Assembly (NCBI RefSeq): GCF_046602855.1
Contig: NZ_JBKINJ010000001.1
Coordinates: 1,798,001-1,862,000 of the forward strand
DNA: 64,000 bases
Origin: Gracilimonas sp046602855
GTDB taxonomy: Bacteria > Bacteroidota > Rhodothermia > Balneolales > Balneolaceae
Direction: 5' to 3'
The notes beneath the pieces are model-generated. The model did not search any database, was not told the DNA's origin, and saw nothing but the letters and a program-made list of their open reading frames with translations. Positions within the stretch are counted from its first letter, which is position 1. Each line of letters opens with the position of its first letter. Both the position numbers and the translations under genes were made by a program. Positions 7,891 to 17,703 of the stretch are shown one piece after another.

Positions 7891-10422
7891 TTACTTGACC
7901 ACTAGGTTCACAATGCGGCCCGGTACGAAAATTTCCTTCACCAGGTTCCCTTCTTCAAGGTATTTGGCTACGTTTTCTTCTTCTTTGGCAAGACCAAGCA
8001 CGTAGTCTTTGTCTTTGGCTTTGGCGGCGTCCACTTCAATATCAGCGCGGACTTTACCATTCACCTGTACAGGATAAGTGATCGTATCATCTTTGAGGTA
8101 TTCCTCATTGAATTCCGGCCACTCTGAATAGGCAATAGTTTCTTCTTCACCCAGCATGGTCCACAGTTCTTCTGTGATATGGGGTGCAAACGGATTCAGG
8201 ATTTGAATAAATTCTTTAGCTACACAGAGTGGGATCTCTTTCCAGTTATTAGCTTCATTAATAAAAATCATCAGTGCCGAAATGGCTGTATTTAGCCTCA
8301 AGCTTTCAATATCCTCGCTAACTTTCTTGATGGCTTCATGCAGAGGCTTTAAATGCTCTTTGGTTGCCTCCATATCTTTTACCTTCTCAGAAATTTCTCC
8401 GGAACCTTCGTCCACCAATAATCGCCAAACACGGTTGAGGAACCGGTTCACTCCTTCCACACCCTTGGTGCTCCATGGCTTGACCTGCTCTAATGGTCCC
8501 ATAAACATCTCATAAAGTCGCAAGGAATCCGCCCCATACTGATCTATGATATGATCCGGGTTGATCACATTGCCGCGACTCTTGGACATCTTGTGGGCCC
8601 GAGCTTCTATGTTCGTATCGGTGCCTTTGAGTACAAACCGCTCACCTTTTTTCTCAACCTGTTCATTGGTTAGCTTTTTACCGTCAGGACCGGTGAATTC
8701 CATCTCACCCAGTATCATACCTTGATTGACCAACTTCTGAAATGGCTCTTTAGTTGAAACCACTCCGATATCATACAGCACCTTATGCCAGAATCGGGCA
8801 TATAACAGGTGAAGTACAGCATGTTCAGCCCCACCCACATACAGATCTACGGGCATCCAGTATTTTTCATAATCAGGGTCTACAGGTCCGCCATCAAACT
8901 CGGGACTTATGTAACGCAGGTAGTACCAACAGGAGCCTGCCCATTGAGGCATGGTATTGGTCTCTCGTTTGGCCGGTTTACCGGTTTCAGGATCGGTAGT
9001 GTTCACCCATTCCTCAGCATTTGCCAGTGGCGGTTCGCCGTCTCCGGTAGGCTGATATTTATCCACTTCAGGAAGGGTTACAGGCAGCTCTGACTCCGGC
9101 AATGCCTTATGTTCGCCATCCACGTGGATGATCGGGAACGGCTCGCCCCAATAGCGCTGGCGTGAGAACAGCCAGTCTCTCAGTTTATAATTCACGGACT
9201 TCTTGCCGGCTCCTTTCTCTTCCAGCCAGTCTATGATCTTTTTCTTGGCTTCTTCAATTTCCAAACCATTCAAGAATTCACTATTGATGGCCTTACCTTC
9301 ACCGGTGAATGCCTTCCCTTCAAAATCTTCCGGAGTTTGAACGGTTCGAATGATCTCCAGACCGAATTTATCGGCAAATTCCCAATCACGCTCATCCTGT
9401 CCCGGTACAGCCATGATGGCTCCGGTTCCGTAACTTGCCAATACATAATCCGCGATCCATATCGGTATCTTCCTATCATTGGCCGGATTAATAGCATAGG
9501 CACCGGTAAATGCTCCGGTTTTATCTTTATTCAACTCTTGTCGCTCCAGATCCGACTTCTTGGCGGCTTCCTCTTTATAATTTTCGACCGCATCTTGTTG
9601 CTCATCTGTCGTGATCTTCTCCACCAGGTGATGCTCAGGTGCCAGAACCATATAGGTGGCTCCAAAAATAGTATCAGGTCGCGTGGTAAACACTCTTAGT
9701 TTTTCATCATACCCATCAACTTCAAAGTCGATCTCTGCACCAATGGATTTTCCGATCCAGTTACGCTGCATGTCTTTTAATGACTCTGACCAATCCAGGT
9801 CTTCAAGTCCTTCCAAAAGCTCTTCAGCATATTCAGTGATCTTAAGTACCCACTGTCTCATGGGTTTACGGACTACAGGATATCCGCCCACCTCACTTTT
9901 TCCATCTACAACCTCCTCATTCGCCAAAACGGTTCCCAGCTCGGGACACCAGTTCACAGCTACCTCATCTTCATAAGCCAGCCCTTTTTTATATAGCTGA
10001 AGGAAGATCCACTGCGTCCATTTGTAGTAATCCGGATCAGTTGTATTTACCTCACGATCCCAGTCATAACTGAAACCGATAGCCTGAAGCTGTTCGCGGA
10101 ATTTGTTGATATTCTTTTCTGTGGTGATCCGGGGATGTGTTCCGGTTTTCACCGCATACTGTTCAGCCGGCAATCCAAAGGCATCCCACCCTATCGGATG
10201 CAACACATTGAAACCATTCATCCGCTTATAGCGGGAAATGATATCCGTTGCGGTATAACCTTCAGGGTGACCAACATGCAGTCCTGCCCCACTTGGATAC
10301 GGAAACATATCCAACACGTAGTACTTTGGCTTGGAGGTATCAGTTGGGGTTTTAAAGGTCTTGTTCTCGAGCCAGTACTTTTGCCATTTGGACTCGATCT
10401 TTTCCGGCTTGTAGGAATGCAT
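7891..10422 (-). CDS. leuS: Leucyl-tRNA synthetase
   Basis: Charges tRNA-Leu, and one such tRNA lies at 18784-18867. From the ATG at 10422 the protein has 843 residues. It shows the class I HIGH-like motif in YPSGAGLHVGHPEG (HVGH, 49-52) and KMSKS at about 611-615, with the large editing (CP1) insertion and an anticodon-binding C-terminus between and after them. A TTG 13 codons further upstream also keeps the frame open, but MHSYKPEKIESKWQKYW matches the usual start. The 219-bp leader holds several short inverted repeats, for example AAACCATT/AATGGTTT at 10478-10495, but no T-box is visible. Confidence 0.97.
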   Translation of the reverse strand: MHSYKPEKIESKWQKYWLENKTFKTPTDTSKPKYYVLDMFPYPSGAGLHVGHPEGYTATDIISRYKRMNGFNVLHPIGWDAFGLPAEQYAVKTGTHPRITTEKNINKFREQLQAIGFSYDWDREVNTTDPDYYKWTQWIFLQLYKKGLAYEDEVAVNWCPELGTVLANEEVVDGKSEVGGYPVVRKPMRQWVLKITEYAEELLEGLEDLDWSESLKDMQRNWIGKSIGAEIDFEVDGYDEKLRVFTTRPDTIFGATYMVLAPEHHLVEKITTDEQQDAVENYKEEAAKKSDLERQELNKDKTGAFTGAYAINPANDRKIPIWIADYVLASYGTGAIMAVPGQDERDWEFADKFGLEIIRTVQTPEDFEGKAFTGEGKAINSEFLNGLEIEEAKKKIIDWLEEKGAGKKSVNYKLRDWLFSRQRYWGEPFPIIHVDGEHKALPESELPVTLPEVDKYQPTGDGEPPLANAEEWVNTTDPETGKPAKRETNTMPQWAGSCWYYLRYISPEFDGGPVDPDYEKYWMPVDLYVGGAEHAVLHLLYARFWHKVLYDIGVVSTKEPFQKLVNQGMILGEMEFTGPDGKKLTNEQVEKKGERFVLKGTDTNIEARAHKMSKSRGNVINPDHIIDQYGADSLRLYEMFMGPLEQVKPWSTKGVEGVNRFLNRVWRLLVDEGSGEISEKVKDMEATKEHLKPLHEAIKKVSEDIESLRLNTAISALMIFINEANNWKEIPLCVAKEFIQILNPFAPHITEELWTMLGEEETIAYSEWPEFNEEYLKDDTITYPVQVNGKVRADIEVDAAKAKDKDYVLGLAKEEENVAKYLEEGNLVKEIFVPGRIVNLVVK

Positions 10423-10641
10423 TAATGAATATTTGAATGTTTCTTCTATTGCGAACCCCAAAGATAAGCCATTATTGAAACCATTGAAATGGTTTTTCCG
10501 GATGATTTATCTGATGGCATCTATGTTTGAAACCGTGGTTTAGGATTTTAAAATCGCTCACCATAACCAACGGATTTATCCTTGGGAAAATTAATATCAG
10601 ATTGCAAAACGGTTTTATCGGTTTTTTGTGGTTGTTAAAGC

Positions 10642-11697
10642 CTACTCAATTACAGCCTCTATCACATCCACGCCATCCGGCTTCCAGTATAGCCGGGGAC
10701 TTTGAGCCGATCTCAATGGTTCAGTATCCATTCCCACAATGTCCTCCCCACAGGTATAGACCGTCTGTACTTTTTGCCCAAACATGATCCTCAGGTCCCT
10801 GACTTTACTCACATCTCCCTTCACCCAATTCACCGTAAAATCTGTTTCCGGCAGATCCTCGGATTCCTGAATTAGGAAATCCTTCAACCAAAGCTGATTC
10901 CGTTGAATCCCCTCGTTATATGCATACTGATACTTGAGATTGGGAGTCGGCTTTTGGTGCTGTGGGTTTTGTTTCCAGTAGAAATTGATCGCCTGTTTCA
11001 GTTCCTCTTTTACTTCATCCAAACCAAGAGGCACTACCACCACCGCCACCGAGCGGCATCCTTTTCCTCCATACCTAAGTATGGCTTCAACTAAGTCTGC
11101 TTTTATCTCTTCACTCCACTCACTCAGATAAGCGATCGAAAACTTGGCCGTTCGGATGATATAGTTCGCATCGGTCTTGGCTGCTTTCAGTTTCTGGATC
11201 TCGTTTTTTACATCGGGAACCGACTGTTCGGATCCGGCAAATACGACTTTATCTGCTTTCAGGTCTTTGAATGACATAAGATCAGTGGAATAGTGAACTT
11301 CCTGATCTGTTACTGTTCGTTGGATCTCATCCAGGAATGAAGCCAGCAGATAAGGATCTTTGCGAGAGAGCTTACCATAATAATCGGCGCCGGAAAGGAC
11401 TACACCAATAGCAGTTTGAAATCCCACTAATGGCAAATTACCGGCATGCAGACAGAGCAGCTTATTTCCTTTGGCATTTTTTTGATCACTTAAACCAGAT
11501 CGTTTAATCCACTCTGGAATTTCTCCGTTAGCTACACCATTCCGCAGTACCGCCAGCTGATGGAGAATATCCTCTTCACTGAATAAAACCTCTGAAACGG
11601 TTTTTTCTACGGCTTTCTGCAGGTATATGTCCTGTGGATCAAGCCAGTTTTTCGTAGCCGCTATAATTTGGTCGATATGTACTTTCTCCCAGCTCAA
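10642..11697 (-). CDS. LuxC-like acyl-CoA reductase
   Basis: 351 residues of the LuxC/aldehyde-dehydrogenase superfamily, which reduces acyl-CoA or acyl-enzyme to aldehyde with NADPH. Visible features are a central HAGNLPLVGFQ (84-94), a VVFAGSE segment (151-157), and GKGCRSVAVV (211-220) with Cys214 as the likely acyl-accepting residue. It is shorter than Photobacterium LuxC (about 480). It starts inside the stop of the luxE-like gene (ATGA, 11694-11697), so the two are translationally coupled. No luciferase luxAB pair lies here. The physiological substrate is unknown. Confidence 0.75.
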   Translation of the reverse strand: MSWEKVHIDQIIAATKNWLDPQDIYLQKAVEKTVSEVLFSEEDILHQLAVLRNGVANGEIPEWIKRSGLSDQKNAKGNKLLCLHAGNLPLVGFQTAIGVVLSGADYYGKLSRKDPYLLASFLDEIQRTVTDQEVHYSTDLMSFKDLKADKVVFAGSEQSVPDVKNEIQKLKAAKTDANYIIRTAKFSIAYLSEWSEEIKADLVEAILRYGGKGCRSVAVVVVPLGLDEVKEELKQAINFYWKQNPQHQKPTPNLKYQYAYNEGIQRNQLWLKDFLIQESEDLPETDFTVNWVKGDVSKVRDLRIMFGQKVQTVYTCGEDIVGMDTEPLRSAQSPRLYWKPDGVDVIEAVIE

Positions 11698-12728
11698 TCC
11701 TGTTCAATCAAAAAGTTACAGCCTCTTAAATTCTGCGGATTCCAACGACCAAGCACTTGAAATACTCCGGCTTTGCTTTGAATCCCTTTATCACCGGTCA
11801 AAATAAACGAGCATGAATAGAGATTCGCAAGATCTATAACCCCGATCAGCCCTTCTTCACCTACCGGCATTTCATTCATAGGGTCTCTGGGATTGCGGAT
11901 ACTTACTTTCATCCAAGGCACACATTGGAACCACAAACTGCCCTGAGCATAAGCTTGTGAGAGTAACTCTGTCATCCCATACTCGGAATGGATCTGGGAT
12001 ATAGGGAGGCCAAATCCTTCAGCCAATTGTTTGTGCAATTGCTCCTTGTTGATTTCCCTGCGGTGAGTTTTCATACCACCAGTCTCAAGTATGACTGTGT
12101 CGTCATGCAACTGAACCGGATATTTTTCGATGATATCCATCAATCCAAACGCGGCCCCAAAGAGCATCAGTTTCTTATCTGCTGCTTGTATTTCCTTGAT
12201 TTCTAAATCCTCCAAAGGTTTCCCCAGCTCCAGGAACTTACTCAGTCCGGACTCTTCTCTTTCGATCAACGTATTCAACATCCAGATCAAAGAAGAATTT
12301 GGATTGGAGTTGTAGCCAGGTGTGTAGGCCCAGATCACATATTCATCCAGATTATAGAATTGCTGCATTCCCTGAATGATGGATTGGCGGTAGATCTCGG
12401 GAACTGATACAAAGTGCCTGCTTCGATCCATGCCCGATGTTCCACTGCTTTGGAAAGATAGTGTTGAGTTTTGAGTGTTGAGTTTTGAGTTGTTCGGGGT
12501 TGTTATTACTTCTGTATCTTTGAATCCTTGAATTGGCAGTAATGGGATGTCAGATATGCCTGTTGGTTTTTTGATATTCAGGGCTTGGCAGAAGCGTTTG
12601 TAGACCGGATTGTTTTGGCTTTGAAATTTAAAAACCTGCATGGCTTTTTCTTCAAAGCTCCTATCTTCGCCAATTAAGTCATCAGGGGAAAACATTTTGC
12701 TAGCTTTAGGAGCTTGTATATCGAACAA
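11694..12728 (-). CDS. LuxE-like acyl-protein synthetase/acyltransferase
   Basis: 344 residues of the LuxE branch of adenylate-forming enzymes, which activate a fatty acid with ATP and pass it to a LuxC-type reductase. Visible are the phosphate-binding SSGTSG (94-99), a central ILETGGMKTHRREI, and HSEYGMTELLSQAY, equivalent to the A5 motif of the family. Residues 80-89 (NSKLNTQNST), just before SSGTSG, are encoded by four tandem heptamers (12463-12490), a low-complexity insertion tolerated in a coding gene. It is the upstream gene of the pair with the LuxC-like reductase. Confidence 0.75.
   Translation of the reverse strand: MFDIQAPKASKMFSPDDLIGEDRSFEEKAMQVFKFQSQNNPVYKRFCQALNIKKPTGISDIPLLPIQGFKDTEVITTPNNSKLNTQNSTLSFQSSGTSGMDRSRHFVSVPEIYRQSIIQGMQQFYNLDEYVIWAYTPGYNSNPNSSLIWMLNTLIEREESGLSKFLELGKPLEDLEIKEIQAADKKLMLFGAAFGLMDIIEKYPVQLHDDTVILETGGMKTHRREINKEQLHKQLAEGFGLPISQIHSEYGMTELLSQAYAQGSLWFQCVPWMKVSIRNPRDPMNEMPVGEEGLIGVIDLANLYSCSFILTGDKGIQSKAGVFQVLGRWNPQNLRGCNFLIEQD
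12463..12490. repeat. Four tandem heptamers inside the luxE-like gene
   Basis: The plus strand reads GTTGAGT TTTGAGT GTTGAGT TTTGAGT, i.e. two copies of a 14-mer made of two heptamers. The same TTTGAGT heptamer builds the foldback at 42796-42862. Confidence 0.9.
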
Positions 12729-12800
12729 AGAACACTAAATTTAAAAATAATTCGAATTTATTAAGATTTTTGCCTGCCATTCTACATTTGAGTTTAAAAT

Positions 12801-14078
12801 TCAGTATTTCAACCCCTTAGCACCGATATCGGAGCGATAATATACTTTATCAAAATGAATTTTTTCCACATCAAAATAGGTATTCTTGATAGCTGTTTCG
12901 AGATCTGCGCCCGAGCCAACGATGTTCAGTACTCGTCCTCCGTTGGTGTAAAGCTTGTCACTCTCTTCCTTGGTTCCGGCATGAAAGACAATGGCATTTT
13001 TAACCTCATCGAGTCCGGTGATCTCCTTTCCTTTTTCGTAGGACTCAGGATAGCCACCTGAGGCAAGCACTACGCAACATCTCACATCATCATCAAACTG
13101 AATGTCGGTCTCTCCTAATCTCCCTTCCGTAGTGGCTACAATGATCTCGAGCAGATCAGACTGCATTCGTGGAAGTATCACTTGGCATTCGGGATCCCCA
13201 AAACGGCAGTTGTATTCCACTACCTTAGGGCCTGCATCCGTTATCATCAATCCGCAGTAAAGAATACCCGAGTAGGGATTACCTTCTTCTTTCATTCCGG
13301 AGATGGTGGGCTCGATGATCTCATTCTCAACGCGTTTGAGAATCTCATCAGTTACGACAGGCGCCGGCGAATAGGCTCCCATTCCCCCGGTATTCAGCCC
13401 CGTATCTCCCTCACCAATACGTTTGTGATCCTGAGCATTACCGATCACCTTCCATGATGTCCCGTCAGAAATAGCGAAAACGGAAGCTTCCTCACCCACC
13501 ATGAACTCCTCTATCACTAATCTACTGGCGGCTTTTTTAAGGGAGTCGCTGTGTTTGAGTTCATCCAACACGGCAAGGGCGTCTTCTTCTGTTTCGGGAA
13601 TGAATACCCCTTTACCTCCGGCCAGTCCGTCTGCTTTTAGAACCACAGGATATTTTCCCTGTTCTTTGATGTATTCAGCAGCCTCGTCAAAATTTTCCTG
13701 ATCGAATACACGATATCCAGCAGTCGGGATATTGTGCCGCTCCATGAATTCCTTGGCAAATTCCTTACTTCCCTCAAGCATAGCTGCCTGCAGTTTGGGA
13801 CCAAATACAGCGTGGCCTTTGGCTTGCAGGAAATTGGCCATGCCATCCACAAGGGGTTGCTCGGGACCAACCACGGTGATATCAATTTCTTTTTTCTGAA
13901 TAAATTCCCACACCAAATCCAGGTCAGAGACATCTAGAGTAACATTTTCTCCGGTTTTTGCGGTACCCGGATTTCCCGGAGCCACGTATAATTTGTCCAA
14001 TTGAGGAGATTCAGATATGGCGCGGGCCAATGCATGCTCACGTCCACCACTGCCGATCAGGAGTACAGTGTGTTTCAT
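12801..14078 (-). CDS. purD: Phosphoribosylamine-glycine ligase
   Basis: Purine biosynthesis step 2 (phosphoribosylamine + glycine + ATP to GAR). The protein has 425 residues, the normal length. The N-terminal GSGGREHALA (9-18) is followed by the ATP-grasp domain with VLKADGLAGGKGV and NTGGMGAYSPAP, and FGDPECQVILPRM provides metal ligands. It lies 3 bp downstream of tpiA and is the last gene of the run gatB-lipoprotein-tpiA-purD. Confidence 0.97.
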   Translation of the reverse strand: MKHTVLLIGSGGREHALARAISESPQLDKLYVAPGNPGTAKTGENVTLDVSDLDLVWEFIQKKEIDITVVGPEQPLVDGMANFLQAKGHAVFGPKLQAAMLEGSKEFAKEFMERHNIPTAGYRVFDQENFDEAAEYIKEQGKYPVVLKADGLAGGKGVFIPETEEDALAVLDELKHSDSLKKAASRLVIEEFMVGEEASVFAISDGTSWKVIGNAQDHKRIGEGDTGLNTGGMGAYSPAPVVTDEILKRVENEIIEPTISGMKEEGNPYSGILYCGLMITDAGPKVVEYNCRFGDPECQVILPRMQSDLLEIIVATTEGRLGETDIQFDDDVRCCVVLASGGYPESYEKGKEITGLDEVKNAIVFHAGTKEESDKLYTNGGRVLNIVGSGADLETAIKNTYFDVEKIHFDKVYYRSDIGAKGLKY

Positions 14079-14081
14079 AAC

Positions 14082-14849
14082 TCAGGCCAAGTCTTCAGCT
14101 ATAGTTATGATCTCTGAAAAACTTTCGGCATCCAGAGACGCACCGCCGATCAATCCGCCATCGACATCTTTCTGACCTAACAGCTCATTGGCATTTCCAG
14201 GCTTCATGCTTCCACCATACAGAATGTTGATCTGCTCTGCGCTATCCTCATCATAAAGTTCAGTAAGTACAGAACGAATGTGCTCGTGCATTTCCTGCGC
14301 TTGTTCAGGAGAGGCTGTTTCACCTGTACCTATCGCCCAGATCGGTTCATAAGCGATCACAACATCTAATATATCTTTTTCAGAAACCTCATGAAGGGCT
14401 GCTGTGATCTGGTTTTTAACAAGCCCAAAATGCTTATCAGATTTGCGCTGTTCCAGGCTTTCACCAACACAAACGATCGGTGCCAGCTTATGCTCTAATG
14501 CTTTATGAACACGTTTGTTAACGGTTTTATCGGTTTCTCCGAAGTACTGACGGCGCTCTGAATGACCAACGATCACATAATTGCAGCCACTTTCTGCCAG
14601 CATGCTTCCGCTGATCTCTCCGGTATAAGCTCCGTTCTCTTCAAAGTGCAGATTCTGGGCTCCTACCTGGATGTCAGTGTCGTACAGGTATTTTACAGCC
14701 ATACCGATGGAAACGAAAGGAGGACAAACTAAAACATCCACATTTTCATCGATCTCTGACTTTTTCTCTATAAGACCTTCCAATAATTCAGCGGCATCAT
14801 ATGGACCGCAATTCATTTTCCAGTTACCGGCTATAAGTAATCTTCGCAT
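14082..14849 (-). CDS. tpiA: Triosephosphate isomerase
   Basis: Interconverts DHAP and glyceraldehyde-3-phosphate in glycolysis. From the ATG at 14849 the enzyme has 255 residues with GNWKMN (8-13, Lys11), VIVGHSERR (92-100, electrophile His96), AYEPIWAIGTG (166-176, catalytic Glu168) and the phosphate-binding LYGGSM near the end. The frame is open 14 codons further, but that start would run into the upstream lipoprotein gene and has no homologous tail. Confidence 0.97.
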   Translation of the reverse strand: MRRLLIAGNWKMNCGPYDAAELLEGLIEKKSEIDENVDVLVCPPFVSIGMAVKYLYDTDIQVGAQNLHFEENGAYTGEISGSMLAESGCNYVIVGHSERRQYFGETDKTVNKRVHKALEHKLAPIVCVGESLEQRKSDKHFGLVKNQITAALHEVSEKDILDVVIAYEPIWAIGTGETASPEQAQEMHEHIRSVLTELYDEDSAEQINILYGGSMKPGNANELLGQKDVDGGLIGGASLDAESFSEIITIAEDLA

Positions 14850-14868
14850 GATGTGAGTTGTTTTATAA

Positions 14869-16233
14869 TTAACTAGGTGAGTTAGAATCATTGAATGTGC
14901 GGTTCAATCCCTGGATGACCTCGGAAAATTCATTTCTCTCATATTTCCGGATCACGACGCCATCCTTATCGATAAGAATTCGGGTAGGAACCTGAACCAC
15001 ATTGAATTTCTGTATAACGTCCTGAACATCAAATGAACCAAGTTTTGCAACCGGCCAGGCCTTGCGTCGTTCATCAAAAAAGGCATTGACCGTTACTTCA
15101 CTCTGATCCAATGGAATCGTAAATATGTTTAGTCCGTAATTCTTGTAGATCTCACTTATGACCATTGTTCGGTCGTAGTCGTTCTGATATTCAAAATTTG
15201 CAAGAGGTGTGATCTCAATAATGTATGTGCTGCCCTTAAGCTTTTCGTTGCTTACGGTATCCCCTTCCATTGTGACAAAAGAAAAATCGGGAGCTGTAAC
15301 ACCGGGAGCCAGATAGTTAAGGTCATAACGAATACGCCTTATCCATTTTTTAGAGGATGGACTATCAGAATAATCCTGCTCATAATTGTCCAAAAGATCT
15401 TTGGCTTCTTTTATCCGTGAGCTGTCAAAATACATCTGAATTTTATCTCTAACTATAAATTCCGTCACTTCCTCATTTTCTGAGATCCTGATAAGTGAAT
15501 CGAGGTAATCGGAAGCCTCATCAAATCCTTCACTTTGTGCGATGTAGGGTTTGCCTAACTGCAAGGCAACAGAAAACATATAATCCGCCGGTAACACTTC
15601 ATCGATTCGTGCCATCATAGCATCAGAATCCCAATTGCCCAGCAACTCCGCAGATTTTTCGGCTGCCAGGTAAGAGGCCATAGTATTTTCGTGAGCCTCA
15701 TAGACCTGCCAATATAACTCAGACCATTTCTTGGTTTCGTCAAGGATCTGAGAATCAGGTACGGCTCCGCTCATGATAAAAGCCCCGACCCTTTGGAAAC
15801 TACGATCCACTCGGTTCAGTGTTTGCATTGCTTCATGCTCGTTAGAATCAAGAGTCAGAGTTTCACGGATATTGGGTAGTTGAGCGTTCACCCTTAAGGT
15901 ATCATTTTCAGCCAATATCACACGAAAAGATGCCAGGTCATTATTATTCCGGCTAATGATCATTGGATAATAGTTCCGGTTTGGGAAACTCACTTCTCCT
16001 TCAAATGCGCCGGATTGATCTGTTAGTGTATGGAACAAAGTATCGATGGGAGCATTAGAGGAATCTCTTTTTACGATGGTCACACCGATTCCTGAGAAAT
16101 CTCCGCTGCTGTCGATAGAATCAGCAACCGTAATGGTACCTGTAACCAAAGTTTTTTTAACCTCAGATCTGTTTGAACACGCAACAGTTAGTAGCAATAG
16201 AGTTAATGCAGCTAATAGCGTAATTTTTTTCAT
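14869..16233 (-). CDS. Thioredoxin-fold lipoprotein lacking the CxxC motif
   Basis: 454 residues. The lipobox LTVAC puts the lipidated Cys at 19. Residues about 20-130 look like the DUF4369-type beta domain seen in Bacteroidota TlpA-like proteins, followed by a helical middle. Residues about 310-454 have the AhpC/TSA-TlpA fold: APDFSFVTMEG, then TPLANFEY where WCxxC is expected, and a cis-Pro segment VPTRILID. With no cysteine at the active position it cannot act as a classical disulfide reductase, and a binding or chaperone role is more likely. It lies 21 bp after gatB and 19 bp before tpiA in the same operon. Confidence 0.8.
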   Translation of the reverse strand: MKKITLLAALTLLLLTVACSNRSEVKKTLVTGTITVADSIDSSGDFSGIGVTIVKRDSSNAPIDTLFHTLTDQSGAFEGEVSFPNRNYYPMIISRNNNDLASFRVILAENDTLRVNAQLPNIRETLTLDSNEHEAMQTLNRVDRSFQRVGAFIMSGAVPDSQILDETKKWSELYWQVYEAHENTMASYLAAEKSAELLGNWDSDAMMARIDEVLPADYMFSVALQLGKPYIAQSEGFDEASDYLDSLIRISENEEVTEFIVRDKIQMYFDSSRIKEAKDLLDNYEQDYSDSPSSKKWIRRIRYDLNYLAPGVTAPDFSFVTMEGDTVSNEKLKGSTYIIEITPLANFEYQNDYDRTMVISEIYKNYGLNIFTIPLDQSEVTVNAFFDERRKAWPVAKLGSFDVQDVIQKFNVVQVPTRILIDKDGVVIRKYERNEFSEVIQGLNRTFNDSNSPS

Positions 16234-16254
16234 AAGAGTAGAAAGACCGAGTTA

Positions 16255-17703
16255 TCAGTCGTTTAGCTTTTTAGTGATTAGATCTTTAACCAATTTCGGA
16301 TTTGCTTTACCTTGTGAGGCTTTCATAGCCTGTCCAATAAAAAATCCGATTAGTTGTTTTTTTCCTTCCTTAAAGCGCTGTACTTCATCCGGGTTGTTTT
16401 CGATAATTTCATCTACGATAGGCTCGAGAAATCCAGAATCAGAAACCTGAATTAGATTCATCTCTTTTGCCAATTCTTCCGGGTCATTATCCTTAATCAG
16501 CATTTCATTGAAAATATCCTGCATAGCCGAAGAGTTTATCTTATCGTCCTCTTTTAACATTACCAGCTTCGATACTCTTTCGGCTGATACTGGAAATTCC
16601 CGTATATCAATGCTCCTTTCGTTTAATACCCTTAACACTTCACTGAGAACAATATTAGATGCTGATTTCGGATTACCCAAAAATTCTACAACGTCTTCAT
16701 AATAATCTGCCAGATATCTGCTGTCTGTAATAGTGACTGCATCATCAATACTCATATCGTAATCATCAATAAACCGTTTACGGCGTACATCCGCAAGTTC
16801 CGGTAATTCTTCCCTGATATCATTCAGCATTTTTTCAGTTACCCTGATCGGAGGAAGATCCGGCTCAGGAAAGTAGCGGTAATCGTGAGCCTCTTCTTTT
16901 GAGCGCATCGGCCGGCTCTGCATTTTTGAAGTATCCCACAGTCGGGTCTGTTGCACAACTTCACCACCATCCTCTATCAACTCTATCTGACGGTAGATCT
17001 CATAGTGAATGGCTCGCTCCACATTTCGAAATGAGTTCATGTTCTTCAGCTCAGTTCGTGTACCAAATTTCTCTCGCCCGCGCGGACGTACAGACACGTT
17101 TGCATCGCATCGCAAGCTTCCCTCTTCCATATTACCATCACATATCTCAAGATATTGAACGATTTGTTTGATCTTGGATAAATAAGCATAAGCCTCTTGT
17201 GGCGTTCGCAAGTCCGGTTCCGAAACGATCTCAATAAGTGGTGTGCCTGCACGGTTCAGATCCACTAGTGTATTGTACGGATCCTGATCGTGTATGGATT
17301 TACCCGCATCCTCTTCCATATGAATACGGGTTATACCGATTCGTTTGTCATAATCCTCCAGCTGAATATCAACAAATCCACCGAAGCAGATCGGTGTATC
17401 GAACTGTGAGATCTGATATCCCTTAGGAAGATCCGGGTAGAAATAGTTTTTTCGGGCAAAAATTGACTTTTCAGCTACATCACATTTGGTAGCCAATCCC
17501 ATTTTAATGATATACCGAACCAGGTTTTCATTCACCACAGGAAGCGTGCCGGGGTGACCCAGACAAAGGGGTGTAACCTGCGTGTTAGGTGCTGCCCCAT
17601 ATTCAGGTCTTACAGGTGCAAAAGCCTTGCTTTCGGTAAGAAGTTGTGCATGAACTTCAAGGCCAATCACAGCCTCATATTTTTCGTGATCAATCGTACT
17701 CAT
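16255..17703 (-). CDS. gatB: Aspartyl/glutamyl-tRNA amidotransferase subunit B
   Basis: 482 residues, full length. Visible are the N-terminal EAVIGLEVHAQL, the CLGHPGTLPV segment, ARKNYFYPDLPKGYQISQ, RAGTPLIEIVSEPD, and the C-terminal GatB/YqeY helical tail ending in LVKDLITKKLN. With GatA and GatC, encoded elsewhere, it converts Glu-tRNA-Gln or Asp-tRNA-Asn to the amidated form. It heads the operon with the lipoprotein, tpiA and purD. The promoter should lie in the 208-bp divergent gap shared with the dienelactone hydrolase gene. Confidence 0.97.
   Translation of the reverse strand: MSTIDHEKYEAVIGLEVHAQLLTESKAFAPVRPEYGAAPNTQVTPLCLGHPGTLPVVNENLVRYIIKMGLATKCDVAEKSIFARKNYFYPDLPKGYQISQFDTPICFGGFVDIQLEDYDKRIGITRIHMEEDAGKSIHDQDPYNTLVDLNRAGTPLIEIVSEPDLRTPQEAYAYLSKIKQIVQYLEICDGNMEEGSLRCDANVSVRPRGREKFGTRTELKNMNSFRNVERAIHYEIYRQIELIEDGGEVVQQTRLWDTSKMQSRPMRSKEEAHDYRYFPEPDLPPIRVTEKMLNDIREELPELADVRRKRFIDDYDMSIDDAVTITDSRYLADYYEDVVEFLGNPKSASNIVLSEVLRVLNERSIDIREFPVSAERVSKLVMLKEDDKINSSAMQDIFNEMLIKDNDPEELAKEMNLIQVSDSGFLEPIVDEIIENNPDEVQRFKEGKKQLIGFFIGQAMKASQGKANPKLVKDLITKKLND

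Noticed and set aside
10423..10641. T-box or riboswitch in the leuS leader
   Set aside because: Short inverted repeats exist, but no T-box consensus or specifier loop is visible.
10642..12728. Bioluminescence operon
   Set aside because: Only LuxC/LuxE-like genes are present. No luciferase subunits are adjacent.
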